A stretch of DNA of 64,000 nucleotides from DASXKD01 sp963734725 (GCA_963734725.1 CAVTIX010000025.1:1-64000); one strand, 5' to 3'. Counted from the first letter of the stretch, positions 16,702-25,041 are shown. Numbers and translations are program-made. Notes: generated from the letters alone by a model not told the origin.

Positions 16702-17088
16702 TTACCCGCGGGCGATCGTGATCGGGCATGCTGCGTGCGCGGAGAGGGCAGCGAGGTCACGCGGGTCGCTGGTGAACACGATAGGGCTGGGGCACGTGCT
16801 GGCGAATGCGGCTACGACGGCGTCAGTTGCGGTGATCGTCGCCGACCGGCCGGTGGCGGTGCGCAGCCGCGCCGCCTCGCGGGCGTGCGGCTCGGTCACG
16901 TCCCGGACCTGGCAAGCGCGCAGTAGTCGGTTGGCGTGGAAGTCCCGGCGGTGATCTCCGGTGAGTGACTCCGCCAGGACAACCGATGGAACTTGGGCGG
17001 GCCAAAGGCCGCGCCGACGCAGTTCGATGAGGCGGGCGCGCTGGCCTGCCAGCGCGCTGACGCCCCCGGCGTCCAGTATCAGTGTCAT
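16702..17088 (-). CDS. PIN-domain toxin (VapC-like)
   Basis: A 128-residue PIN-domain protein, the ribonuclease toxin of a type II toxin-antitoxin pair. The start MTLILDAGGVSALAGQR carries the first conserved aspartate (D6). PSVVLAESLTGDHRRD supplies the glutamate, ATDAVVAAFA the third acid and FTSDPRDLAAL the fourth. ATG 17088 overlaps the antitoxin stop (ATGA). It faces away from a second pair starting at 17511. It cleaves RNA in the family; the specific target is unknown. Confidence 0.88.
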   Translation of the reverse strand: MTLILDAGGVSALAGQRARLIELRRRGLWPAQVPSVVLAESLTGDHRRDFHANRLLRACQVRDVTEPHAREAARLRTATGRSATITATDAVVAAFASTCPSPIVFTSDPRDLAALSAHAACPITIARG

Positions 17089-17348
17089 GCGCTGTGCGCC
17101 TGGCCGGTACCGTCTCGTCCGGCAGGCAGGATGGCGTCGGCCCATTCCCGGGCGGCCTTGAGCTCGTGCTGCGGGACGGGCCCGAGCTCGTTGTCCAGGT
17201 CGGCAAGGTACGCGTCGAGCTCGTGGATCTTGGCCCGCCGGTCGAGCTCCTCGGCCAGCGCCGCCGCGGCGAGCCGCGATACGTTGAGGCCCGCCGCCCT
17301 GGCCTGGCTGAGCAGGTCGTCAGGGAGCGTAATGTTCACCCTCGCCAT
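17085..17348 (-). CDS. Antitoxin of the left PIN-toxin pair
   Basis: An 87-residue antitoxin with ribbon-helix-helix/CcdA-like N-terminus: MARVNITLPDDLLSQARAAG, NVSRLAAAALAEELDRR. The C-terminal half (residues 45-87, DAYLADLDNELGPV...) would wrap the toxin. ATG at 17348 (another at 17354). TATACT lies just upstream of the ATG (17360-17355), so the transcript may be leaderless. It overlaps the toxin gene by 4 bases. As in other pairs, the complex should repress its own promoter in the shared 17349-17510 gap. Confidence 0.85.
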   Translation of the reverse strand: MARVNITLPDDLLSQARAAGLNVSRLAAAALAEELDRRAKIHELDAYLADLDNELGPVPQHELKAAREWADAILPAGRDGTGQAHSA

Positions 17349-17468
17349 GCGCATAGTATACACACTGTTCAGCGCGTCGTGTGCTCGCGATGCCTGGGCA
17401 GCCACGGAAGAGCATGGTGGGGCCGGGCTCACCGTTGCTGGTGGTATCGGCCTGTGCCTTCAATAGCA

Positions 17469-17484
17469 GCAATGCTAGCATTGC
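17469..17484. promoter_or_regulatory. 16-bp perfect palindrome, toxin-antitoxin operator
   Basis: GCAATGCTAGCATTGC is a perfect 16-bp palindrome 27 bases before the ATG of the right-hand antitoxin (17511), in the gap between two divergent toxin-antitoxin pairs. FitA-type antitoxins bind such inverted repeats through a ribbon-helix-helix domain, so this is the likely autoregulatory site. Its central TAGCAT could also serve as a -10 box. Confidence 0.65.
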
Positions 17485-17510
17485 AGTCATATGAGGGCAG
17501 GGGTGGTGAG

Positions 17511-17756
17511 ATGACAACGCTCACGATCAGAGGACTCGACCCCGATACGCACGCTCGGCTTCGTATTGAGGCAGCCCGCCACGGACGCTCGATGGAGGCC
17601 GAAGTGCGGGCGATACTCCGGGAGCGACTGGCACCGCGAGGCAGCGAACGTGGCCTTGGCAGCAAGATCCATAAGCGCTTCGCTGGCCTCAAAGGAGAAC
17701 TGCAGGTGCCCGACCGCGGCAGCGAACCGCCCCGCGCGACGGTGTTCGATCCGTGA
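17511..17756 (+). CDS. FitA-like antitoxin of the right PIN-toxin pair
   Basis: An 81-residue antitoxin. MTTLTIRGLDPDTHARLRIE, AARHGRSMEAEVRAILRERL is a classic FitA/StbC ribbon-helix-helix (one strand, two helices). The C-terminal part is short and basic-acidic. ATG 17511 follows GGGGTGGTGAG. It overlaps the downstream toxin start (GTGA), so both are translated together. The palindrome at 17469-17484 is its likely binding site. Confidence 0.9.
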   Translation: MTTLTIRGLDPDTHARLRIEAARHGRSMEAEVRAILRERLAPRGSERGLGSKIHKRFAGLKGELQVPDRGSEPPRATVFDP

Positions 17757-18175
17757 TCGTCCTCGATACCAACGTCATCTCTGAACTCACCCGGCAGGCT
17801 CCCGCAGCCGACGTCATCTCGTGGCTTGACTCACTGACGGCCGCTGAGGTCGCCACCACCGCCATTACTGCCGCCGAACTGCTCTACGGCGTCGCGAGGA
17901 TGCCCGCCGGACACCGCAAGACGGAACTGGCAACAGCAGTCAACGGGCTTCTCAGCGACGACTTCGAGGGCCGGGTGCTGCCATTCGACGAGCCCGCCGC
18001 CCAGCGCTACGCCGACATCGTCACCCGCAGGGAACGGCTCGGACGGCCCATCAGCACAGCCGATGCACAGATCGCGGCCATATGCCGCACCATCGAAGCG
18101 ACACTGGCAACCCGCAACGCCAACGACTTCGAGGAAGCCGGAATCGAACTGATCAACCCGTGGAAGCAGGGCTGA
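17753..18175 (+). CDS. PIN-domain toxin (FitB/VapC-like)
   Basis: A 140-residue PIN-domain ribonuclease toxin starting with GTG 17753 (MIVLDTNVISELTRQ). It has D5 of LDTN, glutamate in TAAELLYGVARMP, aspartate in STADAQIAAICR and a final acid in TRNANDFEEAG. That arrangement and the length match FitB. It pairs with the RHH antitoxin just upstream. Toxicity depends on the four acidic residues holding Mg2+, all of which are present, so the module looks intact. Confidence 0.92.
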   Translation: MIVLDTNVISELTRQAPAADVISWLDSLTAAEVATTAITAAELLYGVARMPAGHRKTELATAVNGLLSDDFEGRVLPFDEPAAQRYADIVTRRERLGRPISTADAQIAAICRTIEATLATRNANDFEEAGIELINPWKQG

Positions 18176-18445
18176 TGCGTCCTTCTCCATAACGACGGCC
18201 ACTAGGCCGTTGCCCTGCCCGGAGGCCGTTGCTCCCCCGCCAATACCCGCAGCTACGCAGCGGCAGACGAAGCGGCGCGACGCCGCGCGGGGCGGCTGCC
18301 CAGCCCGCCCGATCGCCTCAGATGCCACATGACCGCACCACGCTGTCAATGAGGCAGACGCACCGCCGTTGTGGACGCCAGGCAAGCGTGCCCACAGCGG
18401 CTACGGTGGTAACCAATCAGCCATGTCACGGACATCGACCGACGG

Positions 18446-19387
18446 CTAGCCCGCCGACGGTCTGTGGCGGCTGCGCTGTCCGCCTAGTGCGGCGAGCGCC
18501 GTGATCTCCCTGACGAACTCAGGCCACAGTGCCCTGGGCAGGTCGTGACCCATGCCGGAGAACCCCACGAAGCGAGAGTCTGGGATCGCCTTGGCGATCG
18601 CCAGTCCGCCGCTGGGCGCGACCAGCGGGTCGTGGAGCCCGTGGATGACCAGAGTTGGGACGGTGATACGACGCAGAGCCGCGGTGCGGTTCGGCTGGCC
18701 AACCGTCGCCGCGAGCTGGCGGCGGGAGCCAGCCGGCTCATGCCCGCGGTCCCAGCTGCGGCCGGCTAGATCACGTAGGTACTCCTCGTCGAACGCGAAG
18801 CCACGCGAGCCGATGAGCCGGAACGTCTCGACGACTGCGGAAATGGCCGCCGACCGGTCCGCTACCGCCGGTGGCCGCAGCAGCCGGGCGTAAACTCGCG
18901 GTTTCGCCTGCCCGACGCGGCGAGATCCGGTGGAGGTCATGATCAGCGTGAGCGTGCGAACCCGGTCGGCGTGCTCCAGAGCGACGGTCTGCGCGATGAA
19001 CCCGCCCATGGACGCCCCGACTAGATGAACATCACCCAGCCCCAGGCCATCGATCAGCCCGGCCACGTCGCGGGCCATGTCGCCGATCGAGTAGGGCGGC
19101 GGCTTGCGCCGTACCAGGATGTCGGCAAGGCGCGGCGGTGGGACATTCGTCAGGTGCGTCGATCCGCCCACATCCCGGTTGTCGAACCGGACAACGAAAA
19201 GACCACATCGGGCGAGGCCCTCGCATAGCTCGTCCGGCCAGGCGATCATCTGCGTCCCCAGGCCCATGATGAGCACCACTGGCGGTGTGCTGGCGTCACC
19301 GAAGGTCTCATACGCCAACTCGATGCCATTGGCGGCAACCCGGCCCAGCGTGCGGGCGGCGACATCATCCATAGGCCAGTCTGACAC
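18446..19387 (-). CDS. Alpha/beta hydrolase
   Basis: A 313-residue alpha/beta-hydrolase-fold protein. It shows the oxyanion segment LIMGLGTQMIAWPDE (residues 39-53), the nucleophile elbow GASMGG (about 123-128), an acid in VIHGLHDPLVAPSGG and the catalytic histidine in SGMGHDLPRALWPE. It resembles esterases/haloperoxidase-like hydrolases of actinobacteria. The start could be ATG 19387 or ATG 19372 (MDDVAART). It stands alone, convergent with the right toxin-antitoxin pair. Substrate unknown. Confidence 0.88.
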   Translation of the reverse strand: MSDWPMDDVAARTLGRVAANGIELAYETFGDASTPPVVLIMGLGTQMIAWPDELCEGLARCGLFVVRFDNRDVGGSTHLTNVPPPRLADILVRRKPPPYSIGDMARDVAGLIDGLGLGDVHLVGASMGGFIAQTVALEHADRVRTLTLIMTSTGSRRVGQAKPRVYARLLRPPAVADRSAAISAVVETFRLIGSRGFAFDEEYLRDLAGRSWDRGHEPAGSRRQLAATVGQPNRTAALRRITVPTLVIHGLHDPLVAPSGGLAIAKAIPDSRFVGFSGMGHDLPRALWPEFVREITALAALGGQRSRHRPSAG

Positions 19388-19519
19388 GCCAGCGGGTCAG
19401 ACTGGCCCGCCACCAGGCCCTCCCGATCGTTCACACCGGGCGCCGGCACTGCGCCCAACCAACCCGGCCTCACACCGAGCGTTCGGCTGCGTAATCGCAA
19501 CCATCTCCGGTTACCGGGT

Positions 19520-20536
19520 TCAACGGGGCACGGCTTGCTCAAGAACGCGCATGAAGTTCCCGCCCATGATTCCCGCGATGTCGTCCGCACCAAAGCCAGC
19601 CGACATGAGGTATTCTCCGATCATCCGGACGCCGTTCTCTCTTCGAAAGCCGGTCAGCATGCCAGGAACGCCATTGATATCAGTTCCGATGCATAGGTGT
19701 GACGTCCCCACTAGATCGGCAATGTAACGGGCGTGGCGCATCAACGCGTCGAGGTCCCTGGGGCCATGACCGCCGTAATGATATGGCCAAAGGCCCACGA
19801 GTCCGCCCGTTTCAGCTATGGCAACGATCTCACTATCGTCAAGGAAGCGCTCGAATTCTTCAATTCTTCGCGCCCCAGTGTGCGAGGCTACAATTGGCTG
19901 CCGAGTACGTTTAGCTATATCAAGGGCCGTTGTGGTATCTGAATGAGACACGTCGATTATCATGCCGAGCGAATTCATTCGCTCGATTACGGCATGACCA
20001 AACTCGGTGAGGCCACGTGATCGCCGGCGTGGAATTCCAGGTATTCGCATATAACTGCGCCAAGGGAGGCGCGTCGTCCCAATATGGTTATCTCGCAGAT
20101 GTACCGGCACCAGAAGCCGGACGCCCCACTCATGCAACTTGTCTAGGCGACTGAGATTCCGGCCAATGCCATCACCCCCTTCCAGGCCAAGAATGACCGA
20201 TACGTGCCCGGACTCAAACGCTTCCCTAACCTGGACAGCAGACGTTGCCACCTCGATGTGCGCATCTTCGGCTTCTCGCCGAATCCTGCAGAGCTGCTCT
20301 TGGATCGCTCGCCATGGTGGCCGTCCCCACCAAGCTGTGGCCACCCGGTCACCCACGGCGTTCGCCACCACGGCGTCAACCCCGGCCAATGGGAGCTGAT
20401 CAAGGAAGAACGGCGGAGGCACAGTACGGCGGATAGCCCACCGAAAGACCAATGAGGCAAAGCGCGGGAGATAGTCCATGGTGTGCACATGCGTGTCGAT
20501 CACGATCCCGGTTTGGAAGCGCCATTCAGGTGGCAT
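19520..20536 (-). CDS. Membrane dipeptidase (peptidase family M19)
   Basis: A 338-residue zinc-dependent dipeptidase of the renal-dipeptidase family. Zinc-site motifs are in order: DTHVHT (H16, H18), the bridging glutamate in LGLEGGDGIGRNL, IIDVSHSD, VASHTGAR, and CIGTDINGVPG with the conserved aspartate. ATG 20536 begins MPPEWRFQTGIVIDTHVHT; there is no signal peptide, so it is probably cytoplasmic. The gene is visibly poorer in G+C than its neighbours, with A/T-ending codons (for example around 19800-19990), which suggests recent acquisition. Family members cleave dipeptides, some with D-residues. Confidence 0.9.
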   Translation of the reverse strand: MPPEWRFQTGIVIDTHVHTMDYLPRFASLVFRWAIRRTVPPPFFLDQLPLAGVDAVVANAVGDRVATAWWGRPPWRAIQEQLCRIRREAEDAHIEVATSAVQVREAFESGHVSVILGLEGGDGIGRNLSRLDKLHEWGVRLLVPVHLRDNHIGTTRLPWRSYMRIPGIPRRRSRGLTEFGHAVIERMNSLGMIIDVSHSDTTTALDIAKRTRQPIVASHTGARRIEEFERFLDDSEIVAIAETGGLVGLWPYHYGGHGPRDLDALMRHARYIADLVGTSHLCIGTDINGVPGMLTGFRRENGVRMIGEYLMSAGFGADDIAGIMGGNFMRVLEQAVPR

Positions 20537-20840
20537 AACACAGCGCAACCGGCTCGGGGGCGTCCGCGCAGGGCGCCACGTCGACCCGCTGCCTCGATGA
20601 TGGTGACATCCCGGCTGGGCCAAGTGCCAGGCGCCCATCGCCGCTGGCAGCGGCATGCGTCGCGGTTGGCGACGCTGCCCGGGTTGCGGCAAGGACGCGC
20701 GCGCCGTCCCGGGCAAGCGGCAACGGCGCCAGATGCCGCCGGCCCGTGCAGGCGGTGGCGACCCAGCCATCGGCGTCGCCGTCCCGCCGGGCAACGGCGG
20801 CGGCTCTGCGCCTGGCGGCGGTGCGGACGGTGTCGGTCAC
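20526..20840 (-). pseudogene. Pyridoxamine-5'-phosphate-oxidase-like protein remnant
   Basis: The reading begins VTDTVRTAARRR and gives GWVATACTGRRHLAPLPLAR, RVLAATRAASPTATHAAASG, RLALGPA, which matches the FMN split-barrel (PPOX-type) core. Then RDVTIIEAAGR continues in a second frame and VDVAPCADAPEPVAL returns to the first, so two small indels nearly cancel. The 3' end runs into the start of the M19 gene, so the C-terminal third is gone. It is probably truncated by the event that brought in the dipeptidase. Confidence 0.55.
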
Positions 20841-20971
20841 GCCGTTGAGAATACGTTCCGGTCACGGAGCCAGCAGGCCGCTGCCGCTTCGGCGGCCGGC
20901 CGGCAGATCGCCCCATAGAGTCAGTTCGGGCGCGGCGCCGGCGGCTAGTCAGCAGATCATGCTCACCATGC

Positions 20972-21595
20972 TTAACGGCGGGGATGTGCGCCTTTCATGC
21001 GCTGGTGGCGGCTGGTGCTGGCGGGTCGGGTGGATGCGGCGAGGACTTTGCGCATCACCGGGCGGTCGGGCTGGCGCCGGGCCACGACCTGGAAGCCGTG
21101 CTGGGCGAAGGCTGACGCGACGCCCAGGAACAGGTTGCGGGTATGGCCGGGCACGGCGGTGTCCACGGGGTAAGCCTCCAGGGCCGGCGCGCCGGCCGCA
21201 GCGGCCGCGGCGATGGCGGCGGCGATCAGCGCTGTCATCACGCCCTGGCGGCGGTGCGTTCGCCGCACATAGAAGCACGGCAGCGACCACACCGGCAGGT
21301 CATCCACCGCCCGGAAGTACCGGCCATGGGCCAGCCAGTCCAGGTCGGCCCGGGGGGCGAGCTCGCACCAGCCGACGCAGGCGCTGCCGTCGAAGGCGAG
21401 CAGGCCTGGCGGCTGCCCGGATCGGGCGAGCCGTTCCAGGTCGCGCTTGTTGTCCTCGCGCGGCCGGTCGCGGTACCGGGGGCCGATCCGCCAGTACATG
21501 CACCAGCACCCGTTCGACGCTCCGGCCCGGCCGAACAGATCCTCCAGCGCCGGCCACAGCACGGCGGTCACCGGGCTGACGGTGAGGTCCACCAC
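20972..21595 (-). CDS. GNAT-family N-acetyltransferase
   Basis: A protein of about 207 residues with a GNAT domain. Features are CWCMYWRIGPRYRDRP near residue 27 (a cysteine/tryptophan start shared by a defined actinobacterial GNAT group), LLAFDGSACVGWCELAPRAD, LPCFYVRRTHRRQGVMTALI (acetyl-CoA loop R-R-Q-G-V), and APALEAYPVDT followed by a domain-closing strand with FQVV. The GTG at 21595 is chosen because codon bias and family similarity begin there; the frame is open further upstream. Cytoplasmic; acceptor substrate unknown. Confidence 0.85.
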   Translation of the reverse strand: MVDLTVSPVTAVLWPALEDLFGRAGASNGCWCMYWRIGPRYRDRPREDNKRDLERLARSGQPPGLLAFDGSACVGWCELAPRADLDWLAHGRYFRAVDDLPVWSLPCFYVRRTHRRQGVMTALIAAAIAAAAAAGAPALEAYPVDTAVPGHTRNLFLGVASAFAQHGFQVVARRQPDRPVMRKVLAASTRPASTSRHQRMKGAHPRR

Positions 21596-21774
21596 TAGAT
21601 CCTTAACGGTGTCCGCGGTTGCTTCCTGATCCGCGCCCGCGGCCGGACGGCGCCCGCACCGGGCGGCACTTCTATGCTGCACCACCGCCGCGTCACCCCA
21701 CAGCCCGGGCCCGGCAACTGGGAGCGCACACCGGCCGCCTGCAACGATGAACGCGCTGGCATCGCCGTTGCTGG

Positions 21775-22919
21775 CTACACGTGGCCTTGGAGCGCGGGGG
21801 ACTTGCCCATCACGGCGAGCGCGGAGATGGACGCAGGAATGCCGTCGACCTTGTAGTTGCAGTTGCCGACGTGGGTGTCCCAGTACATCGCTCCGGCCAC
21901 CAGGCTGTTTCTGGCGACAAACGATTCCATCTGATGGATGTAGGTGGCCTGGGTTCCCGGAGGTATGTCGTCGCTGCCCCATTCGGCGAGGAAGACCGGC
22001 AGCCCGCCGTGGGCGGCCGCGAACCTGATGATTGGGCCGAATGTATCGGTGGGCGCCTGCTGCTGATGCTGGCCACCGCTGCCGCAGCCGTAGCTGTTGT
22101 AACCATCGGCGGCGACGATGTCCACTTCGTCCGGCCCGGGCCAGAACTCGTTGACCCGCCAGCTCTGTGCGTATGTGTTGTGGATCAAGATGAGCACCCA
22201 GTGCAGCCGTCCGCCGTCGTTCCAATCCAGGTGGTGGGAGACGGCGAGCTGATGGATATGGTCCCAGGCCTGGAGGAACTGGACAGGAGCGCCCATCTTG
22301 CGGTGGTGCATGCTGTCCGGTTCATGCTCGAAGCTGATGTAGATCGAGCCCAGGTTGTACCGGACGGCCGCCTGGTTCACCGCCCTGAGGAACGACAGGA
22401 TCGCGGGGTCCCGCTTCCCGGCGGCGATCGACGCGTAGGTTGAGCCTGTGTCCATGCTCACCAGGACCGTCCTGCTGTGCGCCAGCAGCCTCTGGTACTT
22501 GGCGTTCCCCGGGAACGCGTTGCCGATGAAGTAGTAGAGCCGCACGATCGCGAGCTTGCGGCCCAGGCTCTGCTCCAGCGGGACAACGGAATAGTTGCCA
22601 CCGAACAAGGCGCCCCCGGTGACGCCGGACGGGCCCCGGTGACGCCGGACGGGCCCCCGGTGACGCCGGACGGGCCGCCGGTGACCCTGGCAGCGCGGCC
22701 CTCACGAGCCAGGTGGGCCGGGCTGGTCACGCCATGGCCGGGAAAGCCGCTGGCAGGCATGCGGCCGGTGTTACTGGAAAGATGGGCAGCCCTCGGCAGC
22801 GCCGCGGTCTGGTCGCGGCAACCGGCCAGCGTGGCCAGGCTCGCCGCGGCCATGACGAGGCCGCCGGCTATCGCGGCCGCCCGGCCCAGCGCGGTCCATC
22901 GCCCGCGGAATTGGTGCAC
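21775..22919 (-). pseudogene. GH26-like lipoprotein glycosidase, frameshifted in a repeat
   Basis: The GTG at 22919 opens a lipoprotein signal (VHQFRGRWTALG, then hydrophobic to LATLAGC). A 7-residue repeat GGPSGVT follows in 21-bp units. The unit at 22618-22637 is 20 bp, so the frame slips. The catalytic part continues in another frame from ALFGGNYSVVPLEQS. That part resembles glycoside hydrolase family 26 (mannanase-like): IYISFEHEPDSMHH holds the likely acid/base glutamate, DIVAADGYNSYG is a barrel strand, and LPVFLAEWGSDD the likely nucleophile glutamate. It ends at TGA 21775. Adding one base back gives a continuous exported enzyme of about 380 residues. Confidence 0.75.
22618..22679. repeat. 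21-bp tandem repeat with one 20-bp unit
   Basis: Three units of GGTGACGCCGGACGGGCCCC(C): 22618-22637 is 20 bp, 22638-22658 is 21 bp and 22659-22679 is 21 bp with one change. On the coding (minus) strand each 21-bp unit encodes GGPSGVT in the linker of the GH26-like lipoprotein. The short unit lacks one base of a C/G run and breaks the reading frame there. Confidence 0.9.
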
Positions 22920-22979
22920 GGCACCCCAGAATAGGCACTTCACGAAACCCTGGCAGCAATATGGCGCCAGGGCCTGCCT

Positions 22980-23142
22980 TGAACCCTGGACCGGCTTGTG
23001 GGGCCTGGTCGTCGTGGAGGCCGGCGACGAACAGGAGTTGCGCGCCGTCGCGGCGCGCGATCCGGTGGTCACGACCGGGACGGGCACGATTGAGGTCGGG
23101 AAGAAGCTGGCTGGCTTTGTCCGGCCGCGGCCGGCCCGCTAG
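22980..23142 (+). pseudogene. YCII-related protein, C-terminal remnant
   Basis: The frame reads WTGLWGLVVVEAGDEQELRA, VAARDPVVTTGTGTIEVGKK, LAGFVRPRPAR and TAG at 23142. This is the C-terminal half of a YciI/YCII-like dimeric ferredoxin-fold protein (the D-P-V pair and the G-T-xEVGxLAGF ending are typical). The N-terminal half, which should hold the His-Asp pair, is missing because the promoter region of the divergent lipoprotein occupies that position. Confidence 0.5.
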
Positions 23143-23350
23143 CAGACCCAGCACCAGCTCGGCCTGGGCCTGGTCGAGGTGCGCCAGCTCACTCCACACC
23201 GCAGATCACCGAAATCAGGTGACGGCCGCTCACCGTGAAGGCCGCTAATCTCGGGCATATCCCCGGCCGTGCGCGGCCGCCGCGGTGCACCATCCACCGG
23301 GTCCCAGATGACTTCCGGATGCCCTGGGTACCAGGGAAAGGAGGCCTGCA

Positions 23351-23446
23351 ATGCCTGCTGAGGCGCTCCGCTTGTTCGTCTTTGCCCGGCACGCCGAATC
23401 GGCGGCGAACGCCGCCGACGTGCTTAGCACCATCCATCTAACATAA
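23351..23446 (+). pseudogene. Histidine phosphatase family, N-terminal remnant
   Basis: A strong RBS (AAAGGAGG) precedes ATG 23351, which opens MPAEALRLFVFARHAESAAN. The stretch FARHAES is the RHG/RHE phosphohistidine motif of the phosphoglycerate-mutase-like superfamily. After ADVLSTIHLT the frame meets TAA at 23446, giving only 31 residues where about 200 are expected. The DedA-family gene starts 11 bases later, so the rest was deleted. A 31-residue peptide may still be made. Confidence 0.6.
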
Positions 23447-23457
23447 CCGGGCTGGTC

Positions 23458-24174
23458 ATGCGCATGCTCGCCGACGGGCTGCCACCGCATCTGCCGGGGT
23501 TCCTCAACTCCCTGGCCGGTCCCCTCGACCACTTCGGCTACTGGGCCGTCCTGTTGTTCGTCATGATTGAGGACTTCGGCGTCCCCGTGCCCGGCGAGAC
23601 CATCCTCATCGCCGCCGCGGTCTACGCGGGCGCGGGCAGGCTCAACGTGATCGCGGTCGGCGTCATCGGCTTTGTGGCGGCCGTCATCGGCGACAACATC
23701 GGCTTCGCCATCGGGCATTACGGCGGCCGCGCGCTGGTCCTTCGCTGGGGCCGCTACGTGCGCCTCACCGAGGAACGGCTGGCCAAGGCCGAGATTTTCT
23801 TCCAACGGCACGGCGCCTGGATCATCACCGTCGCGCGCTTCATCGAAGTGCTACGCCAGGGCAACGGGATCGTCGCGGGCACCAGCGGGCTGCGGTGGCG
23901 GCGGTTCCTGGCATTCAACGCTCTCGGCGCCGCGCTATGGGTCGGGACGTGGGTAAGCCTGGGCTATCTGGCCGGCAACCAGATCGATGCGATCTACCAC
24001 GACATCACCCGCTACTCCTACTACCTGCTGATCGCGCTAGCCGTGGTGCTGGCCGCGTACATCGCCCGGCACATCGTGCGCCGCACGCGCCGCCGCACCG
24101 CGCTGGCCAGCAGACAGGCCAAGGCCACCCAGGCCCAGGATGCGTCAAAGACCACCGCCCGTAACAGGCGCTGA
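23458..24174 (+). CDS. DedA/SNARE-associated family membrane protein
   Basis: A 238-residue integral membrane protein. DedA proteins are polytopic, and some flip polyprenyl phosphate or phospholipids. Family signatures include MIEDFGVPVPGETILIAAAV (E-x-x-xP-x-P-GE, residues 36-55), GDNIGFAIGHYGGR, and the arginine motif ARFIEVLRQGNGIVAGTSGL (F-x-P-R-type block with GxxxxxG). It has about five hydrophobic spans and a basic, polar C-terminal tail (RRTRRRTALASRQAKATQAQ). ATG 23458 follows a truncated gene, whose RBS may help its expression. Confidence 0.9.
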   Translation: MRMLADGLPPHLPGFLNSLAGPLDHFGYWAVLLFVMIEDFGVPVPGETILIAAAVYAGAGRLNVIAVGVIGFVAAVIGDNIGFAIGHYGGRALVLRWGRYVRLTEERLAKAEIFFQRHGAWIITVARFIEVLRQGNGIVAGTSGLRWRRFLAFNALGAALWVGTWVSLGYLAGNQIDAIYHDITRYSYYLLIALAVVLAAYIARHIVRRTRRRTALASRQAKATQAQDASKTTARNRR

Positions 24175-24324
24175 GCCCACGCGGTGACAGCAAGGGCCCC
24201 GCCTGACCAGGCGCGTGCCCGATGCGGCAGATGAGTGTGTAGTCGTTGCGCTCCCTGCCGCGCTTGACGCAAAGTTGTGCGTTCGGCTCCGCGCGGTCAG
24301 TTCTGGCCCAGGGGGCGGTTGATG

Positions 24325-24366
24325 CGCCGCCTGCGGCGAAGCCGCGAGGCCCCGCCGCAGGCGGCG
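24325..24366. terminator. 14-bp hairpin between convergent genes
   Basis: CGCCGCCTGCGGCG (24325-24338) and CGCCGCAGGCGGCG (24353-24366) are perfect complements around a 14-base loop. The repeat lies between the DedA gene (+, ends 24174) and the amidase-like gene (-, ends 24372), as expected for a shared terminator. It lacks a U-tract, as is usual in high-GC actinobacteria. Confidence 0.65.
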
Positions 24367-24371
24367 GGCGG

Positions 24372-25025
24372 TCACGGTGCGTCTGGTTCGCTGGTGGGGA
24401 GGACGACGGCGATCTCGCCGCCGAGGTGGAACCCGGCGGATAGGCCGAGGTCGTCGCCGCTCCAGAACCGGCCGGCGTCATACCAGTTCGGACGGCGGCT
24501 GCTGGGCAGCAGCCCCATGGCCTGGTAGGTCGCCGCCAGCACCTCCGCGCAGTAGGCGGTCTCCAGGCCGGTGCCTGGTGCCTGGTGCCTGAAGGCCGGG
24601 GCGCGGCCGGCCAGCCACCGTGATGCCAGCCCAGTCGTGGAGGGGAATGGAGTACCGTCCAGCCGCGCGATCGTGCGCAAGAGGGCGTCCTCCATCTCGC
24701 GCGTGACCGCGGGGCCCAGCTGGCGCAGCCACGCCCGCTGGCCGTACCTGGTCGCCCAGGCGATCACCGCCTCCCGCAGGTCATGCAGTTGCACCCCGCG
24801 GTGGCGGGTACCGGACCACGCATCGGGCAGGGTGCGGCCCAGCTCGGCGTGCCACATCAAGGGGGGCAGGTCATCGAGGACCACGGACATGCCCACGTGG
24901 TTGACCGGGCTGTTGGTCGCCACCTGGATCACGCGGTCGGCGATCGTGTGCCCGCGGAACAGCCACACATCGCCGGTGCGCGCCAGATCCACGGCGTCAT
25001 CCACGGTGATGCTCGCGGCGGGCAC
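24372..25025 (-). CDS. Permuted NlpC/P60-like (YiiX-type) protein
   Basis: A 217-residue protein resembling the YiiX/YebB circularly permuted papain-like group, putative amidases or lipid-modifying enzymes. DVWLFRGHTIADRVIQ opens the domain. PVNHVGMSVVL carries the catalytic-type histidine (about residue 42). The cysteine follows in ETAYCAEVLAATYQAMGLLP (about residue 157), the reverse order to classical NlpC. There is no signal peptide. The GTG at 25025 is 16 bases from the divergent small gene at 25042. Substrate unknown. Confidence 0.75.
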   Translation of the reverse strand: MPAASITVDDAVDLARTGDVWLFRGHTIADRVIQVATNSPVNHVGMSVVLDDLPPLMWHAELGRTLPDAWSGTRHRGVQLHDLREAVIAWATRYGQRAWLRQLGPAVTREMEDALLRTIARLDGTPFPSTTGLASRWLAGRAPAFRHQAPGTGLETAYCAEVLAATYQAMGLLPSSRRPNWYDAGRFWSGDDLGLSAGFHLGGEIAVVLPTSEPDAP

Positions 25026-25041
25026 GGTCTAACCTAAGCAG
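25026..25041. promoter_or_regulatory. Overlapping divergent leaderless promoters
   Basis: Only 16 bases separate the GTG at 25025 (-) from the ATG at 25042 (+). The sequence GTCTAACCTAAGCAG contains TAACCT on the plus strand and TAGGTT on the minus strand, both TANNNT -10 boxes about six bases from the respective start codons. Neither gene has room for a Shine-Dalgarno, so both transcripts are probably leaderless and cannot be initiated simultaneously. Inference from sequence. Confidence 0.45.

Noticed and set aside
22618..22679. Short tandem units considered as a CRISPR array
   Set aside because: There are no spacers; the units are contiguous and in phase with a protein linker.
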